From positions 310,001 through 374,000 of the forward strand of contig NZ_BSTF01000008.1 of the NCBI RefSeq assembly GCF_030269365.1: 64,000 nucleotides of DNA, written 5' to 3'. Position 1 is the first letter of the stretch. Every line of letters begins with the position of its first letter. The stretch is from Lentzea sp. NBRC 102530. GTDB lineage: Bacteria; Actinomycetota; Actinomycetes; Mycobacteriales; Pseudonocardiaceae. A program made the translations under genes and the position numbers. The notes beneath the pieces were generated by a model. The model made no database searches, was not told the origin of the DNA, and was given only the letters and a program-made list of their open reading frames with translations. Below are positions 16,350 through 26,466 of the stretch, one piece after another.

Positions 16350-18677
16350 CTAAGGCGTCTGCCGCCCGGCCCACACGGCGAGTTGGGCGCGTGAACGCAG
16401 GCCGAGCTTCGACCGGGCGTGCGTGACGTGCCGGGCGACGGTGTGCGGCGAGATACCGAGCCGTTGCCCGATCTGCCGGTTCGTCAGCCCCTCGGCGACC
16501 AGCGTCGCCACGTGCAGTTCGCGCGCCGAGACCACCCCGTCGGCGGGGTCCTCGGCACGCGGCTGCGCGGTCAGGGCGTAGGAAATGGCCTGCGCCAACG
16601 ACATCCGCTCACCCGTCGACTCGGCCGCGCGCAGCCGGGTGGCGGAGATCCGGTCGCGGCACACCGTCCGTGCGTCGTCCAGCAACGCCTGCCAGTACGG
16701 CTCGGCACGGAAGTCATAGCGCGTGCGCACCACACTGGCAGACGTCAGCAACGAGAGAGCGCGCTCGTCGTCGGCCCCCACGCCCACGAGCCCCAACGCG
16801 AGCCCTTCCAGGTCGTAGAACTGGTCCATCGGGTGCTCGGCACCGACCTCCAGGCTCTCCCGGAACAGCTCGACGGCCTCGGGGAAGTCCCTGCGCGCCA
16901 ACGCGATGGCGCCCGCCGTGTGCAGCACGGGGTTCAACATGTGCGGCAGGCCGATCAGGCGCGTCAACGTCAGCGCGTCCCGCACCAACGGCGCCGCCCG
17001 GTCCGCGAAACCGTGTTGCAGCAACGTCCAGCCGTACGAGTTCAACAGGATGGCGCGCGCGAGCTTGTCGTCGGAGTCGTGCAGCAGCGCGGCGGCCTCG
17101 TCGAACAGCTCCCAGGCCCGTGAAGGGTCACCCGTGTGCGCTTCAGCGGACGCCAGCACCTCCAACGCCCGCGCCGTGGTGCCCGGACGGCACGCATCGG
17201 CGCGTTCGATGGCCAGCGACTCCTCGGCGAACCGGCGCGTCACGTGCCACCCGCCGCGCACGCGGTGATGCATCGCCGCCAGCACCGCCAGCACGCTCCG
17301 GTACGCCTGCGGCAGCGGCCGGGACAACGCCTGGTGCAGCAGCTCCGTCGGCGCGCCCCGGGGCCCGCGCGGAGTCGAGGTCCAGGCCGTCGCGACGGCC
17401 GTCAGCGCGTGCCGTGACCAGTCACCCGTCGACGCCGTGCGGGAGGCGGCCAGTTCGAGCAGCCCGACGTTGCGGTCCAGCAGCAGCACGACGGGCGGCG
17501 ACGGGAAGAACGACGAGATCTCCGGCTCCACGAGCGAACACACCCACTCGACCACACGGTCGGCCACGAGAGAGACCTCGCCGTGCGCCACCGCCCGTTC
17601 CCGGCAGTAGAGCCGCACCGACTCGAGCTGCCGGAACGTCGTGTGCCCCCCGACCCGGTCCACCACCAGCAACGACTTCTGCTCCAGACCGGTCAGCAGC
17701 TCCAGCGCGTCCGGCACCCCGCACACCGCCGAGGCCACGTCGAGGTCGAACGGCACCCCGAGCACCGCGAGCCGCCGCGACGCCTCCTGCTCCTGCGCCG
17801 ACAGCAGGTCGTAACTCCACCCGATCGCGGTGCGCAGCGTGCGGTGCCGGTCCTCGGCCGTGCGCGGACCGCCCGTCAGCAACGCCAGCCGGTCACCCAG
17901 TCGGGCGAGGATTTCGGCGGGGGAGAGCACCGGGATGCGCCGCGCGGCCAGTTCGATCGCCAGCGGCATGCCGTCGAGCGACCGGCACACGGCGATCACG
18001 TCGGCGACGTTCGCGGCGTCCACCTCGAACGAACGGTCCACCGACACCGCGCGGTCGCGGAACAGCGCCACGGCGTCGTGCTCCAGCTCCAGCTCACCGA
18101 CCGAGAAGACCTGCTCACCGGCCAGCCGCAACGGCTCGCGCGACGTCACCAGCACGCGCAACCGGGGACAGCGGGCCAGTAGCTCGGCGACCACGCCCGC
18201 GACCTCGCCGAGAAGGTGCTCGCAGTTGTCCAGCACCAGCAACGGCCGCCGGTGCTGCTCGACCTCGGCCACCACGGCGTCGCGCGCCGAGCCGTTCGGG
18301 AGAGGGTGCGCACCGACCGCGGCGAAGACCGCCTGCACCACGTCCGACGCGGCCGCGAGCGCCGTCCACCACGTCTGATCAGCGCGTTTGCTCGCGTACT
18401 GGATCGCGAGGCGCGTCTTGCCCGCGCCTCCGGGGCCGACCAGCGAGACCAGCCGGTCCGCCTCGGTGCGGGCCAGCGCGGCCAGTTCCTCCCGCCTGCC
18501 CACGAAGCTGTCGAGCGGGGCCGGCACGAACGAGACCGCGCCGTTCGTCTCGACGCGCGCGGACGTGCGGGAGCGGTAGGCGCGCTGACGGCACGCGTTG
18601 GAGCAGTACCGCCGACCTGCGACCGCCTCCGTGAGAGGGTTCCCACACGTCACGCAGGTGGCAGCGGCGGCCGTCAT
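16350..18677 (-). CDS. LuxR-family regulator with zinc-ribbon N-terminus and AAA/NB-ARC-type ATPase
   Basis: The 775-residue protein opens with a four-cysteine ribbon (C8, C11, C25, C29, in CVTCG and YCSNACRQRA). An ATPase follows with Walker A GPGGAGKT at residues 81-88 and a Walker B-like LLVLDNCEHLL. The middle 350 residues are helical, probably TPR-like. The C-terminal 60 residues are a LuxR helix-turn-helix (GLTNRQIGQRLGISPHTVAR). This order is that of large ATP-dependent regulators akin to the SARP/LAL classes. It is divergent from the 68-residue gene at 18768. Its target genes are unknown. Confidence 0.9.
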   Translation of the reverse strand: MTAAAATCVTCGNPLTEAVAGRRYCSNACRQRAYRSRTSARVETNGAVSFVPAPLDSFVGRREELAALARTEADRLVSLVGPGGAGKTRLAIQYASKRADQTWWTALAAASDVVQAVFAAVGAHPLPNGSARDAVVAEVEQHRRPLLVLDNCEHLLGEVAGVVAELLARCPRLRVLVTSREPLRLAGEQVFSVGELELEHDAVALFRDRAVSVDRSFEVDAANVADVIAVCRSLDGMPLAIELAARRIPVLSPAEILARLGDRLALLTGGPRTAEDRHRTLRTAIGWSYDLLSAQEQEASRRLAVLGVPFDLDVASAVCGVPDALELLTGLEQKSLLVVDRVGGHTTFRQLESVRLYCRERAVAHGEVSLVADRVVEWVCSLVEPEISSFFPSPPVVLLLDRNVGLLELAASRTASTGDWSRHALTAVATAWTSTPRGPRGAPTELLHQALSRPLPQAYRSVLAVLAAMHHRVRGGWHVTRRFAEESLAIERADACRPGTTARALEVLASAEAHTGDPSRAWELFDEAAALLHDSDDKLARAILLNSYGWTLLQHGFADRAAPLVRDALTLTRLIGLPHMLNPVLHTAGAIALARRDFPEAVELFRESLEVGAEHPMDQFYDLEGLALGLVGVGADDERALSLLTSASVVRTRYDFRAEPYWQALLDDARTVCRDRISATRLRAAESTGERMSLAQAISYALTAQPRAEDPADGVVSARELHVATLVAEGLTNRQIGQRLGISPHTVARHVTHARSKLGLRSRAQLAVWAGRQTP

Positions 18678-18767
18678 GATCCCGACCGTACCGGGTGCGT
18701 AACGGCCTGTAACACCCGCTGTTTCGGGGTATTGAGCCTGCTCCGCGAGCGTGGACAGGATCCTGAC

Positions 18768-18974
18768 ATGACCGCGCAGATCAGACCCGAGACAGCGCTC
18801 GTGCCGCCCCAGGACCGCCCCGTGGTGGACGAGTGGCTGGCGCGCATCCAGGCCGTCGTCGGACGCGACCCGAAGGACACCAGCCCGGAGGCTTGCCGGA
18901 CCGCGGCGGAGGCGGCGGAGGAGTTGAGCGCCTACCTCTGGATGCTCCGCGCGCTGCGCCGCCGAACGGCCTAA
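18768..18974 (+). CDS. Small hypothetical protein, 68 residues
   Basis: The protein has no membrane segment and consists of two predicted helices (VVDEWLARIQAVVG and CRTAAEAAEELSAYLWMLRAL). No family is recognised. An AGGA ribosome site lies seven bases before the ATG. It is divergent from the large LuxR-type regulator and 116 bases upstream of gap. The short separation from the regulator suggests that it could be a target or partner. Confidence 0.6.
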   Translation: MTAQIRPETALVPPQDRPVVDEWLARIQAVVGRDPKDTSPEACRTAAEAAEELSAYLWMLRALRRRTA

Positions 18975-18977
18975 TCA

Positions 18978-18996
18978 GAGCCACTTTTTCTGGCTC
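18978..18996 (+). terminator. Weak hairpin after the small hypothetical gene
   Basis: GAGCCA and TGGCTC flank a CTTTTTC loop four bases after the stop. It is a short stem and only a possible terminator. Confidence 0.3.
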
Positions 18997-19016
18997 GATC
19001 AAGAGATACTCACTAT

Positions 19017-20095
<1,079 letters not shown>

Positions 20096-20111
20096 GTTCG
20101 GAGCGAGTGCG

Positions 20112-21305
20112 TTGAAGACTCTCAGCGACCTGCTCGCCGAGGGTGTCGCGGGTCGGCGCGTCCTGGTGCGCGCCGACCTGAACGTCCCCCTCGACGGAGA
20201 CAAGATCACCGACGACGGCCGCGTGCGCGCGTCGGTGCCGACGATCAAGGCCCTGGCCGACGCCGGTGCCCGCGTGATCGTCACCGCTCACCTCGGCCGC
20301 CCCAAGGGCGAGCCGGACCCCAAGTTCTCGCTGGCCCCGGCCGCCGCTCGCCTCGGTGAGCTGCTCGGCACCGAGGTCGCGCTCGCGTCCGACCTCGTCG
20401 GCCCGTCCGCCACGTCCGTGGTCGGCGCGGTCACCGACGGCGGCGTCGTGATGCTGGAGAACGTCCGCTTCGACGCCCGCGAGACCTCGAAGGTCGACGC
20501 GGAGCGCGCGGAGCTCGCCGAGGAGCTCGCGTCGTTCGCCGACGCGTTCGTCTCCGACGGCTTCGGCGTCGTGCACCGCAAGCAGGCCTCGGTCTACGAC
20601 GTGGCGCAGAAGCTGCCCGCGTACGTCGGCGGTCTCGTCGAGACCGAACTCGGTGTGCTGCGCAAGCTCACCGACGACCTGGAGCGCCCGTACGTCGTGG
20701 TGCTCGGCGGCGCGAAGGTGTCCGACAAGCTCGGTGTCATCGCGAACCTGCTGGCCAAGGTCGACCGGCTGCTCATCGGCGGCGGCATGGCGTACACGTT
20801 CCTCAAGGCCCAGGGCCACGAGGTCGGCACGTCGCTGCTGCAGTCCGACCAGCTCGACCAGGTCAAGGGCTTCCTCGCCGAGGCCGAGAAGCGCGGCGTC
20901 GAACTCGTGCTGCCGGTCGACGTGCTGGTCACTGCCGAGTTCGGCAACGTCGAGCACGAGGTCGTCGCGACCTCCGCGATCCCCGCCGACAAGATGGGCC
21001 TCGACATCGGCCCCGAGTCGCGCGAGCTGTTCGCGTCGAAGCTCGCGGACGCGAAGACCGTGTTCTGGAACGGCCCGATGGGCGTGTTCGAGATCGAGAC
21101 CTACGCCGGCGGCACCCGTGCCGTCGCCGAGGCCCTGGTCAAGTCCGAGGCGTTCACCGTCGTCGGCGGTGGCGACTCGGCCGCGGCCGTGCGCGCGCTC
21201 GGCCTGCCCGAGGACGGCTTCTCGCACATCTCCACCGGCGGTGGCGCGTCCCTCGAGTTCCTTGAGGGCAAGGAACTCCCCGGCATCAGCGTTTTGGAGT
21301 CCTGA
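20112..21305 (+). CDS. pgk: Phosphoglycerate kinase
   Basis: The enzyme transfers phosphate from 1,3-bisphosphoglycerate to ADP. The 397-residue protein has the family motifs [52 protein letters not shown] and the nucleotide-binding GGGDSAAAV near the C-terminus. The start is an uncommon TTG at 20112: no ATG or GTG lies in frame between the gap stop and the conserved MKTLSDL-like N-terminus. The stop overlaps the tpiA ATG (TGATG). Confidence 0.98.
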   Translation: MKTLSDLLAEGVAGRRVLVRADLNVPLDGDKITDDGRVRASVPTIKALADAGARVIVTAHLGRPKGEPDPKFSLAPAAARLGELLGTEVALASDLVGPSATSVVGAVTDGGVVMLENVRFDARETSKVDAERAELAEELASFADAFVSDGFGVVHRKQASVYDVAQKLPAYVGGLVETELGVLRKLTDDLERPYVVVLGGAKVSDKLGVIANLLAKVDRLLIGGGMAYTFLKAQGHEVGTSLLQSDQLDQVKGFLAEAEKRGVELVLPVDVLVTAEFGNVEHEVVATSAIPADKMGLDIGPESRELFASKLADAKTVFWNGPMGVFEIETYAGGTRAVAEALVKSEAFTVVGGGDSAAAVRALGLPEDGFSHISTGGGASLEFLEGKELPGISVLES

Positions 21306-22093
21306 TGGCAGCCCGGCTCCCGCTCATCGCGGGCAACTGGAAGATGAACCTCAACCACCTCGAAGCGATCGGCCTCGTGCAGAAGATCGCCTTCTCCCTC
21401 CCGGAGAAGTACTTCGCCAAGGTCGAGGTGGCGGTTCTCCCGCCGTTCGTGGACATCCGCAGCATCCAGACGCTGGTCGACGGCGACAAGCTGCTGCTCA
21501 AGTACGGCGCGCAGGACGTCTCGCAGCACGACTCCGGTGCCTACACCGGTGAGGTGTCGGGCCCGATGCTCGCGAAGCTCGGCTGCCACTACGTGACGGT
21601 CGGCCACTCCGAGCGCCGCGAGTACCACGGCGAGACGGACGCCGTCGTCAACGCCAAGATCAAGGCGGCGCTCAAGGTCGAGGTCACGCCGATCTTCTGC
21701 TTCGGCGAGAAGCTCGACGTGCGCACGGCCGGCGGTCACCTCGAACTGGTGCGCCAGCAGTTGGAGGACGGCCTGGCCGGCTTCTCCGCCGAGCAGGTCG
21801 CCAAGATCGTGTTCGCCTACGAGCCCGTGTGGGCGATCGGCACCGGCAAGACCGCGTCGTCCGCGGACGCGCAGGAGGTCTGCTCGGTCGTCCGCTCGTT
21901 CGTGGCGGAGAAGTACGGCGAGGAGACCGCGGCCGTCGTCCGCGTGCTCTACGGCGGTTCGGTGAAGTCGTCGAACATCGGTGAACTCATTGCGCAGAAG
22001 GACATCGACGGCGCCCTCGTCGGCGGTGCGAGCCTTCAGTCCGACGAATTCACCAAGCTGTGCGCCCTGGCCGCGGGCGGGCCTCTACCCTAA
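21305..22093 (+). CDS. tpiA: Triosephosphate isomerase
   Basis: The enzyme interconverts dihydroxyacetone phosphate and glyceraldehyde-3-phosphate. The 262-residue TIM barrel has the N-terminal [10 protein letters not shown] motif with the catalytic Lys, the catalytic His in [10 protein letters not shown], the catalytic Glu in [12 protein letters not shown], and the phosphate-gripping [10 protein letters not shown]. It is translationally coupled to pgk through the TGATG overlap. Confidence 0.98.
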   Translation: MAARLPLIAGNWKMNLNHLEAIGLVQKIAFSLPEKYFAKVEVAVLPPFVDIRSIQTLVDGDKLLLKYGAQDVSQHDSGAYTGEVSGPMLAKLGCHYVTVGHSERREYHGETDAVVNAKIKAALKVEVTPIFCFGEKLDVRTAGGHLELVRQQLEDGLAGFSAEQVAKIVFAYEPVWAIGTGKTASSADAQEVCSVVRSFVAEKYGEETAAVVRVLYGGSVKSSNIGELIAQKDIDGALVGGASLQSDEFTKLCALAAGGPLP

Positions 22094-22108
22094 GTTGATC
22101 TGAGGCGT

Positions 22109-22189
22109 GCCGATCGCCCTGGCCTGCTCGTTCGACGCCACCGCTGAGCGTCGTCCGGGACGGTTAAGGTGGGCGATCGGCGCACCTTA
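22109..22189. terminator. Inverted repeats downstream of tpiA
   Basis: GCCGATCGCCC (22109-22119) pairs with GGGCGATCGGC (22171-22181) over a 51-base loop. A second overlapping stem is formed by TAAGGTG (22165-22171) and CACCTTA (22183-22189). The two are mutually exclusive, so this is either a composite terminator for the glycolytic unit or a control region for secG. Confidence 0.4.
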
Positions 22190-22269
22190 GTCCCTAACCC
22201 CACTGGTTGCACACGTTCGGCAGTCGAACAGGTACTCTATGGCGTCGGCTGCCTGACAGCGAGGAAGAA

Positions 22270-22512
22270 ATGATCCTGTTCCTTCAGATCCTGTTGATCG
22301 TCTCCAGCGTCGTGCTGGTGCTGCTCGTGCTGTTGCACCGCGGGCGCGGCGGCGGTTTGTCCTCGCTGTTCGGCGGCGGTATGCAGTCGAGTCTGTCCGG
22401 TTCCTCCGTCGTCGAGAAGAACCTCGACCGCCTGACGCTCTTCGTCGGCGCGGTCTGGGTCATCGCCATCGTGGGCATCGGACTCCTGATCAAGCTGCCC
22501 GGCGCAGCCTGA
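22270..22512 (+). CDS. secG: Preprotein translocase subunit SecG
   Basis: The 80-residue protein has two hydrophobic segments (FLQILLIVSSVVLVLLVLL at residues 4-22 and LFVGAVWVIAIVGIGLLI at about 58-75) separated by a glycine-rich cytoplasmic loop (HRGRGGGLSSLFGGG), the SecG pattern. It assists SecYE in protein export. An AGGAAGAA ribosome site precedes the ATG. Its place after tpiA is conserved in actinobacteria. Confidence 0.95.
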   Translation: MILFLQILLIVSSVVLVLLVLLHRGRGGGLSSLFGGGMQSSLSGSSVVEKNLDRLTLFVGAVWVIAIVGIGLLIKLPGAA

Positions 22513-22580
22513 TCTAACCGTTCAGCGGCAGAAGCCCTCCGGGGCTTGGGGTAATCCACTTGGTGGGGGTGTAACGGTCG

Positions 22581-22925
22581 ATGTCAGGTGGTAACGCGAT
22601 TCGCGGTACCCGCGTCGGCGCAGGCCCGATGGGCGAATCGGAGCGCGGCGAGTCCGCGCCCCGTCGTCGGGTGTCGTACTGGTGCGCGAACGGTCACGAG
22701 TCCCGGCCTTCCTTCGCGGTCGACGCGGAGATCCCGGAGAACTGGGACTGCCCGCGCTGCGGCCTCCCCGCAGGTCGTGACGAGCAGACGCCACCCGCGC
22801 CTCCGCGCAACGAGCCGTACAAGACGCACCTTGCGTACGTGAAGGAGCGGCGCTCCGACGCGGATGGTGAGGCGATCCTCGAAGAGGCGCTCGCCAAGCT
22901 TCGTCGGCAGCGCGAAGAGCCGTGA
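22581..22925 (+). CDS. rbpA: RNA polymerase-binding protein RbpA
   Basis: RbpA binds RNA polymerase and the principal sigma factor and stabilises open complexes; it is found only in Actinomycetota. The 114-residue protein starts MSGGNAIRGTRVGAGPMGE, the conserved N-terminal tail and basic linker, has a zinc ribbon in YWCANGHESRPSF and WDCPRCGLPAG, and ends with the sigma-interaction helix (YKTHLAYVKERRSDADGEAI). It is followed by a strong terminator. Confidence 0.97.
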   Translation: MSGGNAIRGTRVGAGPMGESERGESAPRRRVSYWCANGHESRPSFAVDAEIPENWDCPRCGLPAGRDEQTPPAPPRNEPYKTHLAYVKERRSDADGEAILEEALAKLRRQREEP

Positions 22926-22938
22926 GGTTTTAGCCGTA

Positions 22939-22986
22939 CAACGCGAAAGGCCCCCTCATCCTGCGGAGAGGGGGCCTTTCGCGTTG
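22939..22986. terminator. Strong intrinsic terminator after rbpA
   Basis: A perfect 19-bp inverted repeat (left arm 22939-22957, starting CAACGCGAAAGGCC; right arm 22968-22986) encloses a 10-base loop. It begins 14 bases after the rbpA stop and should work in both directions. Confidence 0.9.
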
Positions 22987-23096
22987 TCTGCGGCCTGTCA
23001 CCAGTGCGGTTGTTGGGTTTGGGCGCAAAGACAACTGTGGACGAGCCGGGGCATTTCATCGCCGCTTCGCGACGATCTCCAGCGTGCGTGGCTGGG

Positions 23097-23171
23097 TTGG
23101 GTGCGTACGTCACCTCACCGCTTCACCGATCCGCGCGCTCGGTTGGGCTCGCCTTCGGCTTCGCGTTGGTC
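23097..23171. repeat. Dispersed repeat, copy 2
   Basis: It starts TTGGGTGCGTACGTCACCT and ends CTCGCCTTCGGCTTCGCGTT then GGTC. The ends match copy 1 at 6148-6221 while the central 30 bases differ. It covers the stop codon of the minus-strand surface-protein gene. Confidence 0.6.
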
Positions 23172-24054
23172 AGGTGCGTCGCAGGCCGGAGAACTGTCGG
23201 CGGAGCATCGCGGCGCCCACCAGCAGGAAGAAGAGAAGGACGACCAGGGTGCTGGTGGTGCCGCCCGACGAGCTCGACAGGGTCACGTCCACGTTGCCCA
23301 CCAGGACGATCCCGCACTCCGCGCGCACCTTGTGGCGGCCCGGTTCGATGCTCGCGAACTTCACCGGCGACGAGAACGTGCCGTTGTCGTCGGCCGTCGT
23401 CTTGCCCACGTCCTGGCCGAGGGACTTGAGGGTGACGCTGGCGCCCTTCGGGCAGCCGGTGCCGGTGGCGGTCAGGTCGTCGCCCGGCTGGATGTTGTCC
23501 TTGTCCAGGAGCAGGACGCCGTCACCGGGGTTGGTCAGGCCGTCCGTCGTGGAGGTGGAGGGCGACGACGAGTCCGTGGTGGTGGTCGTGGTCGTCGTGG
23601 TGGTGGTCGTGACCGGGGGAGTGGTGGTGGTGATGACCGGCGGGCGGGTCGTCACCGGCGGGTTGGTCACGGGCGGGTTGGTCGTGACCACCGGAGGCCT
23701 GGTCGTGGTGGTGACCGGGGGCGGCGGGGTCACGACGAACTGGTTGCGGGCCATGCGCTGGCAGTCGTCGACCGCCGTGTAGGTGTAGGTGCCGACCTTG
23801 GTGCCGGGTGGGATGGCCGCCGTGACCGAACCGGTAGCCGCCCACGGAGCCGTGGCCAGTACGCTTCCCGCCCAGTTGATGCGGATCGTGCCCTTGCATC
23901 TGTAGAAGCCCGACCAGCTGAACGTCACGCTGGTGCCCGCGGGTCCGGTGCTCGGGTTCGAGGTCACCGTCGGCGGCTGCTGGGCCGTCGCCGGTGTGGC
24001 GCTCAGCACCGTAACACCGGCCGTAATGGCCACGAGTAAGCCTAAAGACCGCAT
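23170..24054 (-). CDS. Secreted, membrane-anchored protein with Thr/Pro stalk
   Basis: The 294-residue protein has an N-terminal signal peptide (LGLLVAITAGVTVLSATPATAQ), an Ig-like beta domain (residues 27-110, SGPAG-type phrases such as GTSVTFSWSGF), a low-complexity stalk of Thr and Pro (residues 112-165), a second beta domain (DNIQPGDDLTATGTGCPKGA) and a C-terminal hydrophobic anchor (TSTLVVLLFFLLVGAAML) followed by arginines. No enzymatic motif is present. It is divergent from the membrane protein at 24089, which sits in an apparent unit with a protein kinase. A surface or wall-associated role is inferred. Confidence 0.8.
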   Translation of the reverse strand: MRSLGLLVAITAGVTVLSATPATAQQPPTVTSNPSTGPAGTSVTFSWSGFYRCKGTIRINWAGSVLATAPWAATGSVTAAIPPGTKVGTYTYTAVDDCQRMARNQFVVTPPPPVTTTTRPPVVTTNPPVTNPPVTTRPPVITTTTPPVTTTTTTTTTTTTDSSSPSTSTTDGLTNPGDGVLLLDKDNIQPGDDLTATGTGCPKGASVTLKSLGQDVGKTTADDNGTFSSPVKFASIEPGRHKVRAECGIVLVGNVDVTLSSSSGGTTSTLVVLLFFLLVGAAMLRRQFSGLRRT

Positions 24055-24088
24055 TTCCTCTCCCCGGATCAGAACCTAAGGTGCGCTA

Positions 24089-24859
24089 GTGAGACGTCGC
24101 ATGGCCGGTGCAGGTTTACTGCTGTTGTGCGGAATTATGCTGCTCCCTCCCGCCGCCTCCGCACAGGACGGGTCTGTGATCCTCGAGGCCGATGTGGACG
24201 GTAGGCCGGTTGGAGTAGGGACGCTGGTGCTGGACCCGGCGCGGACCGCCAGGGTGTCCATCACGGTCCGCAACAACACGAACACCGTGCAGCGGGTCAA
24301 GACCGTGCGGATCAGCGGGTCGGCGCTGGCGTTGACCTTCTTCTCTTACGACACAACGGTTCCGTTCGACGTGCCCGCCAGGTCGTCGGAGACGCGGTCG
24401 TTCCCGTTGGAGCCGACCGACCTCGGGGCCCAGGCGATCGGGTTGCTGCCGGTCGAGGTCGAGGTCATCGACGTGACGCGGGAGAGCATCGCCTCGGTCG
24501 AGACGACCGGGGACGTGCAGGGGTCGTTGTGGTCGGTCTACGGGGCGTTCGGGCTCGGGGTGCTCGTGCTGACCGCGTTGTCGTGGGCCGGGGCGCTCCT
24601 CGCCCTCGGGCGGCGGAGGCTTCCTGCCAACCGGTGGCAGCGGGCCATGCGGTTCCTGCCCGCCGGCATCGGGACCGGCCTGGTGGCGGTGATCTCGTTG
24701 TCGGTGCTGCGGCTCGTGGCGCCTTCGCCCACGGCCGAGATCCCGTTCATCGTGGGGGCGGCCGCGGCGGCGTTCGTGCTCGGATATCTGACGCCCCATC
24801 CCGGTGAGCCGGGGCCGAAGTCCTATGTGGATCCCGACACGGTGAGGATTCAGCGGTGA
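24089..24859 (+). CDS. Exported protein with DUF916-like beta domain and C-terminal membrane helices
   Basis: The 256-residue protein has a signal peptide (MAGAGLLLLCGIMLLPPAASA), an extracellular beta-rich domain (SVILEADVDGRPVG, TVRNNTNTVQRVKTVRI), and three C-terminal membrane segments (VYGAFGLGVLVLTALSWAGA, GIGTGLVAVISLSVLRLV, FIVGAAAAAFVLGYL). No family is firmly recognised. The GTG start at 24089 may be replaced by an ATG at 24101. It overlaps the kinase gene by four bases (GTGA), so the two products may form an extracellular sensor and a cytoplasmic kinase. Confidence 0.75.
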   Translation: MRRRMAGAGLLLLCGIMLLPPAASAQDGSVILEADVDGRPVGVGTLVLDPARTARVSITVRNNTNTVQRVKTVRISGSALALTFFSYDTTVPFDVPARSSETRSFPLEPTDLGAQAIGLLPVEVEVIDVTRESIASVETTGDVQGSLWSVYGAFGLGVLVLTALSWAGALLALGRRRLPANRWQRAMRFLPAGIGTGLVAVISLSVLRLVAPSPTAEIPFIVGAAAAAFVLGYLTPHPGEPGPKSYVDPDTVRIQR

Positions 24860-26466
24860 CTCCGTCCAGTGTGGTCTCCGCGCTGCCGCAGTACGCCGTC
24901 GGCGAGCAGATCGGCGAGGGCGGCATGGGCGTCGTCTACGGCGGTGTGCACCGGCAGCTCGGGCGGCCCGTGGCCATCAAGCGGTTGCCGCACGCCGTGG
25001 CCGAGGACCCCCGGATGAGCGAGCGGTTCGAGCACGAGGCGCGGTTGCTCGCGCGGCTCGACCACCCGCACATCGTGCCCGTGTACGACTACGTGCGGCA
25101 GCAGGGCGAGCACCTGCTCGTGATGGAACGGCTCGACGGCGGCACGGTGTGGTCGCGGTTCGCCGGCGACGGTCTGACGGCTCAGCAGTCCTGCGGGATC
25201 GTGCTCGCGGCGCTGTCCGGGTTGCACGCGGCGCACGAGGCCGGGGTGTTGCACCTCGACGTGAAGCCGAAGAACCTGCTGTTCACGTCCAACGGCCTCG
25301 TGAAGGTCGCGGACTTCGGCATCTCGCAGGTGGTGTCGGAGGGCGCGACGCTCGTGACGCACGGCGGCGCGGTGCTCGGCACACCCGCGTACATCGCGCC
25401 CGAGCAGGCGATGGGCAACCCGTTGTCGCCCGCGGCGGACGTGTACGCGACCGGCACGATGCTGTACGAGCTGCTGTGCGGCGATCTGCCGTTCGAACGC
25501 GGTGGCGGGCCCATCGCGATGATCCAGAAACGCGTGTTCCAGGACCCGCGGCCGTTGCCGAAGGTGCCGGAACCCCTCGCGGGCGTGGTGATGCGCAGCA
25601 TCGCGCGCGAGCCGGAGGCGCGCTACCGCAACGCCGAGACGTTCGCGATCGACCTGGCGGCCGCGGCGGGCCACCTGTTCGGGCCGGACTGGCTCGTGCG
25701 GCTGCAGATGCCCGTGCACCTCGCACCGCAGGTGTCGTCGTCTTCTACGCGTCCGTCGCTGCGGCCCGTGCCGGAACGGGAGACCGTGACGCTCACTCAG
25801 CAGCCGATTCGTGCCACGCTCGTGGACCCCATTCCGGCCGCACGGCTGAGCGGCAGCAGCACGCTCGTGCCGGCCGCACAGGTGCTCAAGCCGCCGTCGA
25901 CACCGTGGGCGTTGTGGCTGGTGGCGGCGATTGCGTTGCTCGCGATGGCCGTCGTGCCGTTCGTGGCGACCGGCACTCCGCCGGAGACCACGATCGTCAC
26001 GGACCTCACCGGCCCGATCCAGGTCGAGGGCACGCACCTGGTGGTGACGGCGGCCGGGATCCCGCTCGCGGACGTGCCGCAGCGAACGCCTGAGGGCTTC
26101 GTGCTGCCGGGGGTCGCGCGGTGGATCATCGGCGGCGTCGTGACGGCCCAGGTCGACGACAAGCCGCCGTTCCTGCTGGAGTCGAGCCAGACCCCGTGGC
26201 TGAGCCTCATGGGCACCGGGTCGGTGTTGTTGCTGCTCTTCACGTTCGCCTACCTGGAGTCGAACCTGCGGGCGTTGCGGCGCAGGCAGACGGGCGTGGC
26301 GGCGATCATCGCGTCGGTGCCGCTCGGCCTCGGGCTGGGGCTCTCGGTGTGGCTGCTGGTGTCGGTGCTGCTCAAGAACGAGCCGACGCTGTCGATCGCG
26401 CTCACCTGCGCGGTGCTCGGCGCGGCGGCGGCACTCAGCGCGTCGCTCGCCTCTAAGCGCGTCTGA
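24856..26466 (+). CDS. Serine/threonine protein kinase with four C-terminal membrane helices
   Basis: The 536-residue protein has a complete kinase domain: glycine loop GEGGMG at residues 20-25, Lys42 in VAIK, catalytic loop HLDVKPKN (Asp135) in which the usual HRD is HLD, DFG at 153-155 and an APE-like motif (YIAPEQ). After a linker there are four hydrophobic segments (about 350-373, 437-460, 470-495 and 502-528), with an extracytoplasmic loop between the first two. This differs from PknB-type kinases, which have one helix and PASTA repeats. It is coupled to the upstream exported protein and its 3' end overlaps the convergent TetR gene by 14 bases. Confidence 0.9.
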   Translation: MTPSSVVSALPQYAVGEQIGEGGMGVVYGGVHRQLGRPVAIKRLPHAVAEDPRMSERFEHEARLLARLDHPHIVPVYDYVRQQGEHLLVMERLDGGTVWSRFAGDGLTAQQSCGIVLAALSGLHAAHEAGVLHLDVKPKNLLFTSNGLVKVADFGISQVVSEGATLVTHGGAVLGTPAYIAPEQAMGNPLSPAADVYATGTMLYELLCGDLPFERGGGPIAMIQKRVFQDPRPLPKVPEPLAGVVMRSIAREPEARYRNAETFAIDLAAAAGHLFGPDWLVRLQMPVHLAPQVSSSSTRPSLRPVPERETVTLTQQPIRATLVDPIPAARLSGSSTLVPAAQVLKPPSTPWALWLVAAIALLAMAVVPFVATGTPPETTIVTDLTGPIQVEGTHLVVTAAGIPLADVPQRTPEGFVLPGVARWIIGGVVTAQVDDKPPFLLESSQTPWLSLMGTGSVLLLLFTFAYLESNLRALRRRQTGVAAIIASVPLGLGLGLSVWLLVSVLLKNEPTLSIALTCAVLGAAAALSASLASKRV

